A program made the position numbers and the translations under genes. Below are positions 42,458-50,581 of a stretch of DNA of 64,000 nucleotides, one piece after another (position 1 is the stretch's first letter; every line of letters starts with the position of its first letter). Under the pieces are notes generated by a model. It had not been told where the DNA came from and made no database searches. It saw only the letters and a list, made by a program, of their open reading frames with translations. This stretch comes from Streptomyces sp. STR69 (GTDB taxonomy: Bacteria > Actinomycetota > Actinomycetes > Streptomycetales > Streptomycetaceae): contig NZ_JALJRY010000040.1 of the NCBI RefSeq assembly GCF_024519455.1, forward strand, positions 31,133-95,132, in the 5' to 3' direction.

Positions 42458-44230
42458 CTACAGCGCCCCCGCCAGATCCAGCGCCGCCACATACCCGAAC
42501 GTCATCGCCGGACCGATCGTCGAGCCCGCGCCCGCGTAGCTGTGCCCCATCACCGCCGCGCTCGCGTTGCCCGCCGCGTACAGACCGGGGATCACCGAAC
42601 CGTCCGCCCGCAGTACCCGCGCCCGTGCGTCCGTGCGCATGCCGCCCTTGGTGCCGAGGTCTCCGGGGACGATGCGGAGGGCGTAGTACGGGGCCAGCCA
42701 GAGCGGGGCGAGGCAGGAGTTGGGGAGGATGGCGGGGTCCGTGTAGTAGTGGTCGTAGGCGCTGTCGCCGCGTCCGAAGTCGGTGTCCTTGCCGCTCGCC
42801 GCAAGGGAGTTGAAGCGGCTGACGGTGGAGCGGAGGGCTGCCGCCGGGACGCCGATGGAGGTGGCGAGGGCGTCCAGCGTCCACGCCTTGCAGGCCGCGC
42901 CCGAGCTGTACCAGTCGTCGGGGAAGGCGAACGTCGGCAGCACGTCCCTGAAGAGGTAGCGGTTGCGGTAGTTCTGGTCGAAGATCAGCCAGGCCGGGAT
43001 GTCGGGGGCGGCGGCGTTGCGGTCGTACATCGTGTGGACGACGTCGCTGTAGGGGGCGGCCTCGTTGACGAAGCGGGAACCGGCCTGGTTGATCAACAGG
43101 CCGCCGGGGAGGGTGCGTTCGGCGAGGCAGAAGTACGGGTCGGCGGGGAGCGGGATGGCGGGGCCCCACCAGGCGTCGTCCATCAGCGCGAGCGAAGCGC
43201 CCACCCTCTGGCCCGCCCGGATGCCGTCACCGGTGTTCTCCTTCGCGCCGACCGTCCAGTCCGTGCCGATGGGCTGGCGCTGGTACTGGGCGCGCATGGC
43301 CGCGTTGTGCTCGAAGCCGCCGGAGCCGACCACGACCCCGCGCCGGGCGCGGACCAGCCCGGCGGTTCCGTCGCGGGTGACGACGACTCCGGTGACGGAG
43401 CCGCTCTCCAAGTACAGGTCGGTCAAAGGGGTGTTGAGCCATACCGGCACCTGCGCGGACTGGAGTCCGGCGCGCAGTCCGGCGGCCAGGGACTGCCCCA
43501 TGGTGAGCGGCTTCTGCCCGAGCAGGGCCGCCTTCGTCCCCCTGGCGAGGCACTCGGTGGCCACGGCGGCGCCCTTGACGTTCACAGCGGCCAGGTCGAG
43601 CCACTTGTAGTCGGCGCTGAAGACGACCATGCCGGCCGGGACGGCCAGGTACGGCGGGTTGAGGTGGGCGAGTTCGGTGCCGAGGATGTTGCCGTCGAGC
43701 TGATCGGGTTCTATGGAACGGCCGTTGGGAAGGCCACCGGGCAACTCCGGGTAGTAGTCGCTGTATCCCTCCATCCAGCGGAAGCGCAGCGGGCTGTTCG
43801 CCATGACGAAGGAGATCATGGCGGGGCCGTGGGCGAGGAAGGACTGCTGCCGGTCGGCGGGGACGTCGGCGCCGACCACCGCGGCGAGGTAAGTGGCCGC
43901 CTTGGCAGGGGTGTCGGGGACTCCGGCGGCCAGGATCACCGGGTTGTTCGGGATCCAGATCCCGGCCCCCGAGCGGGCGGCCGAGCCCCCGAAGGTGGGC
44001 GCCTTCTCGACCACCACACAGCTCAGGCCCTGTTTGGCGGCGGTCAGTGCGGCGGTCATCCCGGCCGCTCCCGACCCGATCACCACGACGTCGTAGGTGC
44101 CGAGGAGGGGAAGGTCGGCCGCGTGGGCCGAGGAGGAGACTCCGGCGACGGCGAGCGCGGCGACCGCACCACCGGCCAACACGCTTCTTCTGCGCGGGAG
44201 TTCCGCATGTGCGTCCGTGCTCGGGGTCAT
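42458..44230 (-). CDS. FAD-dependent 3-ketosteroid dehydrogenase-like flavoprotein with Tat signal
   Basis: A 590-aa flavoprotein of the KstD/fumarate-reductase fold. The N-terminus has a twin-arginine-like signal (LPRRRSVLAGGAVAALAVAG, cleavage near AHA-AD), suggesting export with FAD bound. The FAD motif is YDVVVIGSGAAGMTAALTAAKQG; EKAPTFGGSAARSGAGIWIPNN and GLYAAGNASAAVMGHSYAG are typical of 3-oxosteroid delta-1-dehydrogenases. The true substrate is unproven, and exported relatives may act on other compounds. The ATG at 44230 has GGAG 6 bases upstream. It follows the acyl-CoA synthetase gene by 105 bp on the same strand. Confidence 0.85.
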   Translation of the reverse strand: MTPSTDAHAELPRRRSVLAGGAVAALAVAGVSSSAHAADLPLLGTYDVVVIGSGAAGMTAALTAAKQGLSCVVVEKAPTFGGSAARSGAGIWIPNNPVILAAGVPDTPAKAATYLAAVVGADVPADRQQSFLAHGPAMISFVMANSPLRFRWMEGYSDYYPELPGGLPNGRSIEPDQLDGNILGTELAHLNPPYLAVPAGMVVFSADYKWLDLAAVNVKGAAVATECLARGTKAALLGQKPLTMGQSLAAGLRAGLQSAQVPVWLNTPLTDLYLESGSVTGVVVTRDGTAGLVRARRGVVVGSGGFEHNAAMRAQYQRQPIGTDWTVGAKENTGDGIRAGQRVGASLALMDDAWWGPAIPLPADPYFCLAERTLPGGLLINQAGSRFVNEAAPYSDVVHTMYDRNAAAPDIPAWLIFDQNYRNRYLFRDVLPTFAFPDDWYSSGAACKAWTLDALATSIGVPAAALRSTVSRFNSLAASGKDTDFGRGDSAYDHYYTDPAILPNSCLAPLWLAPYYALRIVPGDLGTKGGMRTDARARVLRADGSVIPGLYAAGNASAAVMGHSYAGAGSTIGPAMTFGYVAALDLAGAL

Positions 44231-44335
44231 GGCCGCTCCAGCCCGACGGGGAAATGGGCTGGGAATGTCGCGCGGGGGTCTTGTGAAGTCAATAACCAGG
44301 TCCACACCAAAACGCCAAATCGCCCCGAACGGCGC

Positions 44336-46249
44336 TTAGTTCGCGTACAGCGCCTCGATGTCCCGCGCGAAGTCCCGCATGACGACCTCGCGCCGCAGCT
44401 TCATCGACGGCGTCAGATGTCCGGCCGCCTCCGTGAAGTCCACCGGGAGGACGCTGAAGCGGCGGATGGACTCGGGCCGGGAGACCAGCTTGTTGGCGTC
44501 GTCGACGGCCCGTTGCAGGACCGCTCTCAACTCCTCGTCGTCGACCAGGAGTTCGGCGGGGACCGGGTGCTTGCCGTTCATCTGGCGCCAGTGGGTGATG
44601 CCTTCGAGGTCGAGGGTGATGAGGGCGGCGACGTAGGGGCGGCGGTCGCCGACGACGATGCACTGGCCGATCAGGGGGTGGGCGCGCAGCCAGTTCTCCA
44701 GCGGGGCCGGGGCCACGTTCTTGCCGCCGGCGGTGATCAGGATCTCCTTCTTGCGGCCGGTGATGGTCAGATAGCCCTCGTCGTCGAGGTGACCGATGTC
44801 GCCGGTGGCGAGCCAGCCGTCCTGGGACGCGGAGGCGACCCCGTCGCCGTGCGGGTCCCAGTAGCCCCGGAAGACCTGGCCGCCGGCGAGCAGGATCTCA
44901 CCGTCCGAGGCGATCCGGACCTTGGTGCCGGGCATCGGCCAACCCACCGTCCCCAGCCGGGGTTTGAGGGGCGGCGTGCAGGTCGCCGCCGCGGTGGTCT
45001 CGGTGAGGCCGTAGCCCTCGAAGATCTCGATGCCCGCGCCGGCGTAGAACGCGGCTAGGCGGCGGCCCAGTGGGGAGCCGCCGCAGATGACGTAACGGAG
45101 CTTGCCGCCGAGGGCGTTGCGGATCTTGCGGTAGACGAGCGGGTCGTAGAAGGCACGGGCCGTCCTCAGCGGGCCGCTCGGGCCCGAGCCCTTGCCGGAC
45201 TGGCGGGTCTCCAGGGCCTCGCCGTAGCGGACGGCCGCGTTGGTCGCGCGGTCGAAGACCTTGCCCCGGCCGCCCTTCTCCGCCTTCGCCCGCGCGTTGT
45301 TGAAGACCTTCTCCAGCATGTACGGGATGGCCAGCAGGAAGGTGGGCTGGAAGCTGGCCAGATCCGCCAGCAGGTCCTCGGACTTGAGGCTCGCCGCGTG
45401 TCCGAGGCGGACCCGGGCGCGGATGCAGGCGACCGCGACCATCCGGCCGAAGACATGGGAGTAGGGAAGGAAGAGAAGCGTGGAGGGTTCTTCGTTCTGC
45501 TTGTTCTTGAAGACGCCGTAGAGGAGTTCGATCGCGTTGTCGACCTCGGCGAGGAAGTTGCCGTGGGTGATCGCGCAGCCCTTGGGGCGGCCGGTGGTGC
45601 CCGAGGTGTAGATGACGGTGGCGAGCGTGTCGGGCAGCAACACCCCACGCCGTACGGCGACTTCCTGGTCCGGGAGGCCCCGGCCCAGTTCGGCCAGCCG
45701 GTCCAGATGGCCCTTCTCGAAGACCCACATGTGGCGCAGGTCGGGCAGCCGGGGCGTCTCCGGGCCGAGCGCCGACGCCTGCGCAACCGTTTCGGCGGCC
45801 ATCGCCACCGCGCCGGTGTCCTGGAGGATCCAGCGGATCTGGAAGAGGGAGGAGGTCGGGTAGATGGGGACGGTGACCAGCCCGGCCGCCCATGCGGCGA
45901 AGTCGAGGAGCGTCCACTCGTACGACGTACGCGCCATGACCGCGATCCGGTCGCCCGGCGCGAGGCCCTCCGCGATCAGCCCCTTGGCGACGGCCTGCAC
46001 CTGCTCGGCGAACTCGGCCGCCGTGACGTCCGCCCAACTCCCGTCCTCCGCCTGTCTGCTGAGGACCAGGTGGTCGGGGGTCGCCGCCGCGTTCTCGAAC
46101 GGCACGTCGGCGAGCGAGCCGTGCGTGGCCGGCGGCACGAGAGGCGGTACGGACACCTCGCGCACCACGCCGTCCAGCCGCCGTATCTCGGGCTCCACGA
46201 GTACGGGCGCGCCGTCGTAGTCGTAGCCGGACGGGTAGGCGAGGGACAT
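44336..46249 (-). CDS. fadD: Long-chain acyl-CoA synthetase (AMP-forming)
   Basis: A 637-aa adenylate-forming enzyme that activates fatty acids or similar carboxylates with CoA (EC 6.2.1.3). Motifs: VIYTSGTTGRPKGCAITHGN (P-loop), FEGYGLTETTAAAT, DGWLATGDIGHLDDEGYLTI and GRKKEILITAGGKNVAP. Size matches FadD15-type actinobacterial enzymes. Divergent from the MaoC gene and followed by the KstD-like gene, which suggests lipid or steroid use. Palindromes in the shared upstream region may be controlled by a nearby TetR. Confidence 0.94.
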   Translation of the reverse strand: MSLAYPSGYDYDGAPVLVEPEIRRLDGVVREVSVPPLVPPATHGSLADVPFENAAATPDHLVLSRQAEDGSWADVTAAEFAEQVQAVAKGLIAEGLAPGDRIAVMARTSYEWTLLDFAAWAAGLVTVPIYPTSSLFQIRWILQDTGAVAMAAETVAQASALGPETPRLPDLRHMWVFEKGHLDRLAELGRGLPDQEVAVRRGVLLPDTLATVIYTSGTTGRPKGCAITHGNFLAEVDNAIELLYGVFKNKQNEEPSTLLFLPYSHVFGRMVAVACIRARVRLGHAASLKSEDLLADLASFQPTFLLAIPYMLEKVFNNARAKAEKGGRGKVFDRATNAAVRYGEALETRQSGKGSGPSGPLRTARAFYDPLVYRKIRNALGGKLRYVICGGSPLGRRLAAFYAGAGIEIFEGYGLTETTAAATCTPPLKPRLGTVGWPMPGTKVRIASDGEILLAGGQVFRGYWDPHGDGVASASQDGWLATGDIGHLDDEGYLTITGRKKEILITAGGKNVAPAPLENWLRAHPLIGQCIVVGDRRPYVAALITLDLEGITHWRQMNGKHPVPAELLVDDEELRAVLQRAVDDANKLVSRPESIRRFSVLPVDFTEAAGHLTPSMKLRREVVMRDFARDIEALYAN

Positions 46250-46600
46250 GGCAGCTCCTGAGGCGTGCAGCTTGTACCGCTCTGCTGCATTAGGTACGCA
46301 TGGCGCGTACCGAGGCGTTCATCCGGGCCCGCGGCAGGGTGTTACCTCGGGTCAGGTCGCAGATCGTACGGGCCTCTCGTGGGGACTTGGTGCGGTTTCG
46401 GGGGTGGTACGGGGCCGGGCCTGTGCAACCTCGGCGGGTTCGCAGGGTTTTGTCGGCCATGCGCAGGCCTTGTGCCGGCGGTGCGTCACCCATGCACCCG
46501 TCATGGGCCGCCCGGCTCGCCCCACTTGGCCTTACCTGCGGTAACCTTACTCCGAAGTAAGCCGAAAAGAGCCGCCCAGGACACCACCCGGGAGTGGGAC
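46250..46600. other. Divergent regulatory region, fadD to MaoC gene
   Basis: This 351-bp gap carries no convincing gene: an 86-codon frame at 46300-46560 has random-looking composition and no ribosome site. It holds the inverted repeat GGTACGC-N5-GCGTACC (46293-46311), 43 bp from the fadD start, and twin palindromes at 46532-46561 close to the MaoC gene. Confidence 0.6.
46532..46561. promoter_or_regulatory. Twin palindromic operators upstream of the MaoC gene
   Basis: Two adjacent inverted repeats: TTACC-TGC-GGTAA (46532-46544) and CTTACT-CCGA-AGTAAG (46546-46561). Their cores are related (TTAC...GTAA) and their centres are about 15 bp apart. They end 39 bp before the MaoC ATG. This is the usual appearance of a site for a TetR-type fatty-acid regulator; the TetR gene at 48954-49613 is the obvious candidate. 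Confidence 0.5.
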
Positions 46601-47449
46601 ATGGCCAACCCCTATCCGCCCCTCACCGACGCCCCCGCGCTCACCCCGCTCCTCCTCCGCGGCGCCCTCCTCTCCCCTTTCAAACGGCCCCGCGCCGACG
46701 CCGAGTTCCCCCGCACCCGGCTCGTCCTGCCCGGCGTCCGCGTGGACCTGGCAAAGCTGGCCGCCTACGAGCGGGTGTGCGGCTTCCCCACCGGCGACGA
46801 CGCCCTGCCCATCACCTATCCGCACGTCCTCGGCTTCCCGCTGGCCATGCGCCTGATGAGCTGCCGCACCTTCCCACTGCCGCTGCTCGGCCTGGTCCAC
46901 ACCTCGGTGGAGATCACCCGGCACACGGCGGTACCGGCCACCGGGGAGTACGAACTCACGGTCTACGTCGACGAGTTGACCCCGCACCGACGCGGCACGG
47001 AGGCGACGGTCACGACGGAGATGCGGACCGGGGACACACTCGTCTGGGAGTCACGGAGCACGTATCTCGCCCGGCACCGCACCGAAGCACAGCCGCCCAG
47101 GGCGACCGAGGAGCCGCTGCCGCTGCCCACCGTCGCCGAGTGGCGGCTCGGCGAGGACGTGGGCCGGCGCTACGGTGCCGCGTCCGGCGACCGCAACCCC
47201 ATCCACCTCCACCCGCTCACCGCCCGCCTGTTCGGCTTCCCCCGCGCCATCGCGCACGGCATGTGGACGGCGGCCCGCTGCCTCGCCGCCCACGGAACCC
47301 CCGAACGCGCGCTGGCGCGGGCCGAGTTCAGGGCGCCGGTGCTGCTGCCGGGAACCGTGGAGTACGCGGCCCTCGACGACCGCTTCGCCCTGCGGGACGC
47401 GGCCGGGCGGGTACACGTGGAGGGGTTCGTGCGCCCGCCCGTTGCCTGA
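46601..47449 (+). CDS. MaoC-like hot-dog (R)-hydratase/dehydratase
   Basis: A 282-aa double hot-dog protein. The C-terminal half has the hydratase-2 motif: YGAASGDRNPIHLHPLTARLFGFPRAIAHGMWTAA, with the catalytic D-x-N-x-I-H pattern in GDRNPIH. The N-terminal half (PHVLGFPLAMRLM, ELTVYVDELTP) is the companion fold lacking catalytic residues. Such enzymes hydrate enoyl-CoA or dehydrate hydroxyacyl thioesters in fatty-acid metabolism. The ATG follows GGGAGTGG. It is divergent from fadD, pointing to a joint regulon. Confidence 0.9.
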   Translation: MANPYPPLTDAPALTPLLLRGALLSPFKRPRADAEFPRTRLVLPGVRVDLAKLAAYERVCGFPTGDDALPITYPHVLGFPLAMRLMSCRTFPLPLLGLVHTSVEITRHTAVPATGEYELTVYVDELTPHRRGTEATVTTEMRTGDTLVWESRSTYLARHRTEAQPPRATEEPLPLPTVAEWRLGEDVGRRYGAASGDRNPIHLHPLTARLFGFPRAIAHGMWTAARCLAAHGTPERALARAEFRAPVLLPGTVEYAALDDRFALRDAAGRVHVEGFVRPPVA

Positions 47450-47656
47450 ACACCCATGAACAGTGGGCGAACAAAACATGTCCGCCCCCTTTCGGGCGAT
47501 TGCGAAACTCCAGGCGAGCAAAGGGCCCTTGAGCATTCCGCACAGGGAAACCCCAGCTCACCCAAGGCTCTTTCAAGCGATCGCTCATGCACTCCTCAGG
47601 AACGCTTCTTACCCTCGGCTCACTTCGCCGGACCCGCCAGGAAGGGCCCCTGAGCC

Positions 47657-48949
47657 ATGCCCCCCAGACGCATCGCCGTACTCGCCGACTCGGACACCCG
47701 CTGGAAGTGGGGCGCGTCCGTGGCCCAGCAGATCGCCCCCGGGCACGCCCTCGACGCGTACTTCCTGCGCGGCCGGTCGACCCCCACCGAGCGGCAGCTC
47801 GCCGAGATCGGCATCGAACCCGACAGCCGGCGCGAACTCCCCGCCGCCGAACTGGTCGACGACACGGAACTGGCCGACGCGGACATCGTCGTCATGGCCG
47901 TCTCCGGCGGCACGGTCCTCGCCCTCACCCACAGCCTCGGCCTCGCCTGGGCGGGCCGCGAACACCGGCCGATCACCGTCACCGGATACGTCGGCGTCGT
48001 CTACGAGAAAATGGTCGACGGACTCCTCACCCGTGGCGGCAGCGACCTCGTCCTCGCCAACTCCGCCTACGACGCACGCCGGTTCGGCGCCGCGTTCGCG
48101 AGCGTCGGGGTCGACCCGGACTCGGTGGTGGAGTGCGCGCTGCCCTTCCTCGGCGGCGAGCCCTACCGCCCGTCCACCGAGCGGCCGTTCACCGTCACCT
48201 TCGCCGTCCAGCCCTCCGTCCCCAAGAGCAAGCAGGACCGGCTGCGGCTCCTGGAGCGGGCCGCCGCACACGCCCGGCGCCACCCCGACCGCCAGGTCCT
48301 GATGAAGCTGCGCAGCCTCCCCGGCGAACACACCACCCACGTCGAGGCCGACCCCTACCAGCTCCTCATCCAGAACCTGGCTGAACCCGCCCCCGCCAAC
48401 CTCCAGTTGGTCTACGGCAACATGGGCGAGGTCCTCGACCGCACCGACCTCCTGGTGACCGTCAGCTCCACCGCCGCACTGGAGTCGATCCAGCGGGGCA
48501 TACCCACCGCGATCCTCACCGACTTCGGCGTCCGCGAGGCGCACGGCAACCACTACTTCATCCACTCCGGCTGCCTGGCCTCCTGGGACGAACTCGACGC
48601 CGGCGCCCTGCCGTCGCCGGACCCCGCCTGGGCGGACGCACAGGGCATCGGCAAGAGCGACCCCTACGCCGCCGCCCGCGCCCGCGTGGCCGCGCTGCGC
48701 GCCGCGGGACCACTGCCGACGCTGCGCCCCTACTACACACCGGAACGCGCCGGTATCTACCTCAACGGCCTGCTGGCCCGCAACGGCTTCGACGAGAAGG
48801 GCCGCCCGCTCAACACCCCGCTGGGCGCGGGCGGTTCGGGCCGGGTGAAGAAGGCCGTACGAGGAGTGGCCAGGCGCGGCGCCAAGGCCGTGTACCGGGT
48901 GGGGTATCAGCGGGTGGCGCCGACGCTGCGGAAGTGGGGGGCCGTCTGA
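47657..48949 (+). CDS. DUF6716-like putative glycosyltransferase
   Basis: A 430-aa cytosolic protein of GT-B-like build. It begins RRIAVLADSDTRWKWGASVA, has a mid-region HRPITVTGYVGVVYEKMVDG and LVLANSAYDARRF. The later VTVSSTAALESIQRGIPTAILTDFGVREAHGNHYF resembles the sugar-nucleotide-binding half of CDP-glycerol/polysialyl-type transferases. The C-terminus is basic (RVKKAVRGVARRGAKAVYRV), suiting membrane association. This group usually sits with sialic-acid-like or teichulosonic polymer genes, which are not present here. GGAAGGG lies 11 bases before the ATG. Confidence 0.75.
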   Translation: MPPRRIAVLADSDTRWKWGASVAQQIAPGHALDAYFLRGRSTPTERQLAEIGIEPDSRRELPAAELVDDTELADADIVVMAVSGGTVLALTHSLGLAWAGREHRPITVTGYVGVVYEKMVDGLLTRGGSDLVLANSAYDARRFGAAFASVGVDPDSVVECALPFLGGEPYRPSTERPFTVTFAVQPSVPKSKQDRLRLLERAAAHARRHPDRQVLMKLRSLPGEHTTHVEADPYQLLIQNLAEPAPANLQLVYGNMGEVLDRTDLLVTVSSTAALESIQRGIPTAILTDFGVREAHGNHYFIHSGCLASWDELDAGALPSPDPAWADAQGIGKSDPYAAARARVAALRAAGPLPTLRPYYTPERAGIYLNGLLARNGFDEKGRPLNTPLGAGGSGRVKKAVRGVARRGAKAVYRVGYQRVAPTLRKWGAV

Positions 48950-48953
48950 GACC

Positions 48954-49613
48954 TCAGGGTCGGTCCTCGGTGCCGGCCGGCGGCGTCCAGGGCCGCCCCT
49001 CCATGAGGTTGCCGAGGCCGGCCCACGCGAAGTTCATCAGGGTCGCCGCCGTCTGCTTCGCGGTGACGCCCGGAGTCGTGTTGGACCAGGCGGCGAGCGA
49101 CTCGGCGGCACCGACCAACGCCTCCGCGAGGCCGGCCACCTCGCGCTCGGCGAGGTCGGGGTCGCGGTGTGCCTCGCGGGCGGTGACCGCGATCAACTCG
49201 GTGACGAACGCGACGAGCTCGGCGCGCATCGCGGCCACCTCGGCCGCGAACGGCTCGCCGTGGGTGCGGGCCTGGAGATGCAGCACGGACCAGCCGTCCG
49301 GATGCTGGGCGGTGTGGGTGAAGAACGCCCGCAGTCCGTCCCAGAGTTGGCGGTCGGCGGGCGAGCGGGTGTCGACCCCGGCCCGCACCGCCTCGGTGAG
49401 CGCCTGCCCCTCGCGCCGGATGCACGCGGTGAACAGGTCTTCCTTCGAGTTCAGGTAGAGATACACCAACGGCTTGGACACGCCCGCGAGTTCGGCTATC
49501 TCGTCCATCGACGCAGCCATGTAGCCGCGCTGTCCGAAGGTCCGCACGGCGGCGTCGAGCATCTGCTGCTCACGGACCGCACGCGGCATCCGCTTGGTCT
49601 TCACGGCACCCAT
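48954..49613 (-). CDS. TetR family transcriptional regulator
   Basis: A 219-aa one-component repressor. The N-terminal HTH is clear: REQQMLDAAVRTFGQRGYMA, then MDEIAELAGVSKPLVYLYLNSKEDLF. The ligand domain is helical and has no recognisable effector motif. It is convergent with the DUF6716-like gene (4-bp gap). The likely targets are the TTAC/GTAA palindromes before the MaoC gene, because TetR proteins of this kind often govern acyl-CoA metabolism genes close by. The start lacks a good ribosome site. Confidence 0.9.
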   Translation of the reverse strand: MGAVKTKRMPRAVREQQMLDAAVRTFGQRGYMAASMDEIAELAGVSKPLVYLYLNSKEDLFTACIRREGQALTEAVRAGVDTRSPADRQLWDGLRAFFTHTAQHPDGWSVLHLQARTHGEPFAAEVAAMRAELVAFVTELIAVTAREAHRDPDLAEREVAGLAEALVGAAESLAAWSNTTPGVTAKQTAATLMNFAWAGLGNLMEGRPWTPPAGTEDRP

Positions 49614-49640
49614 GGGGGCAAGGGTAGTTCGGCCCAGGGG

Positions 49641-49940
49641 TCAGGAAGTCTGGCCCTGAGGACCTGCGGCGTCGACGGCCTCGTCCTCCTGGTTGCGGTT
49701 GGCGTCCAGGTTCGCCTTCATCCGGTCGACCCGCTCGACGATCTGCACCGAGGCCCGGTCGCGCACCCCGCGCAGCACCACGAAGCTGATCGGCGCCGAG
49801 ATCACCAGCGCCAGCAGGACGATCCACATGCCGTTGGACTCGCCGAAGCCGCGCGGGAAGACGCCGAGGTAGACGAGGCCCCAGACGACTCCGAGGCAGC
49901 CCGCGAAGACCCCGAGGCGCCACAGCGTGTAGCGGAACAT
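49641..49940 (-). CDS. Small DUF4229-like membrane protein
   Basis: A 99-aa protein with two membrane helices (TLWRLGVFAGCLGVVWGLVYLGVF and MWIVLLALVISAPISFVVL), then a charged tail (VRDRASVQIVERVDRMKANL). The pattern fits the actinobacterial DUF4229 family, often next to menaquinone genes. Function unknown. The ATG at 49940 is chosen because the sequence before it is not conserved-looking. It follows the GNAT gene on the same strand. Confidence 0.78.
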   Translation of the reverse strand: MFRYTLWRLGVFAGCLGVVWGLVYLGVFPRGFGESNGMWIVLLALVISAPISFVVLRGVRDRASVQIVERVDRMKANLDANRNQEDEAVDAAGPQGQTS

Positions 49941-50046
49941 CTCAATCCACTCTTCCGTAACGAACAGACTCAACCGAACAGTCCTACTCAGTGAAGCACG
50001 CGCCCCCACCGATCTTCGGGCGGGGTGCGCGGCTCACTGCAGGGGC

Positions 50047-50571
50047 TCACAGCAGCGGCAGCAGCATGAAGACGTCGTCCCGGTCGTCCCCCGGGGCGAC
50101 GCGGATCGCGCCGGGCACCCGGCCGACCTCCTTGTAGCCGCAGGAGCCGTAGAACCGCTCCAGGCCGTGCCCGCCCCGGCAGGTGAGGCGGATCGCCTCG
50201 ATGCCGTCGAGACCGCGGGCCGCCTTCTCGGCGGCGGCAAGCAGATCCCGCCCGTACCCCTTGCCCTGGTGGCGGGGGTGGACCATCACCGTGTAGAGCC
50301 ACAGCCAGTGCAGCATCAGCCGGTGCGTGTTGAACGCGAGGAACACGGTCGCGGCGACCGTGCCCGTCTCGTCCCGGCCGACCAGCAGCCGGGTGCGGCC
50401 CTCCGCCATGGAGACGAAGTGCTTGATCAGCTCGGGCCGTATCTCGTCCGCGGTGACCGGTGCGACGAAGCCGACCGAGCCGCCCGCGTTGGAGACGTCC
50501 GCCCAGAGGGTGAGGATCTCCTCGCGCAGGGCAGGGGTTATCGCGGGGTCCAGTTCAAAAGTGAGCGCCAT
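50047..50571 (-). CDS. GNAT family N-acetyltransferase
   Basis: A 174-aa acetyltransferase with the CoA-binding signature LYTVMVHPRHQGKGYGRDLLAAAEKAA (R/Q-x-x-G-x-G) and a C-terminal LERFYGSCGYKEVGRVPG. Substrate unknown. The gene begins 10 bp after the mqnE stop, so it is probably part of the same transcript. The ATG at 50571 matches the family N-terminus; the open frame continues back into mqnE out of phase. Confidence 0.88.
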   Translation of the reverse strand: MALTFELDPAITPALREEILTLWADVSNAGGSVGFVAPVTADEIRPELIKHFVSMAEGRTRLLVGRDETGTVAATVFLAFNTHRLMLHWLWLYTVMVHPRHQGKGYGRDLLAAAEKAARGLDGIEAIRLTCRGGHGLERFYGSCGYKEVGRVPGAIRVAPGDDRDDVFMLLPLL

Positions 50572-50581
50572 CGTGCCGTTC

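Noticed and set aside
46300..46560. 86-codon plus-strand frame in the fadD-MaoC gap
   Set aside because: No ribosome site, Arg/Pro-rich composition without a domain, and it overlaps the operator region.
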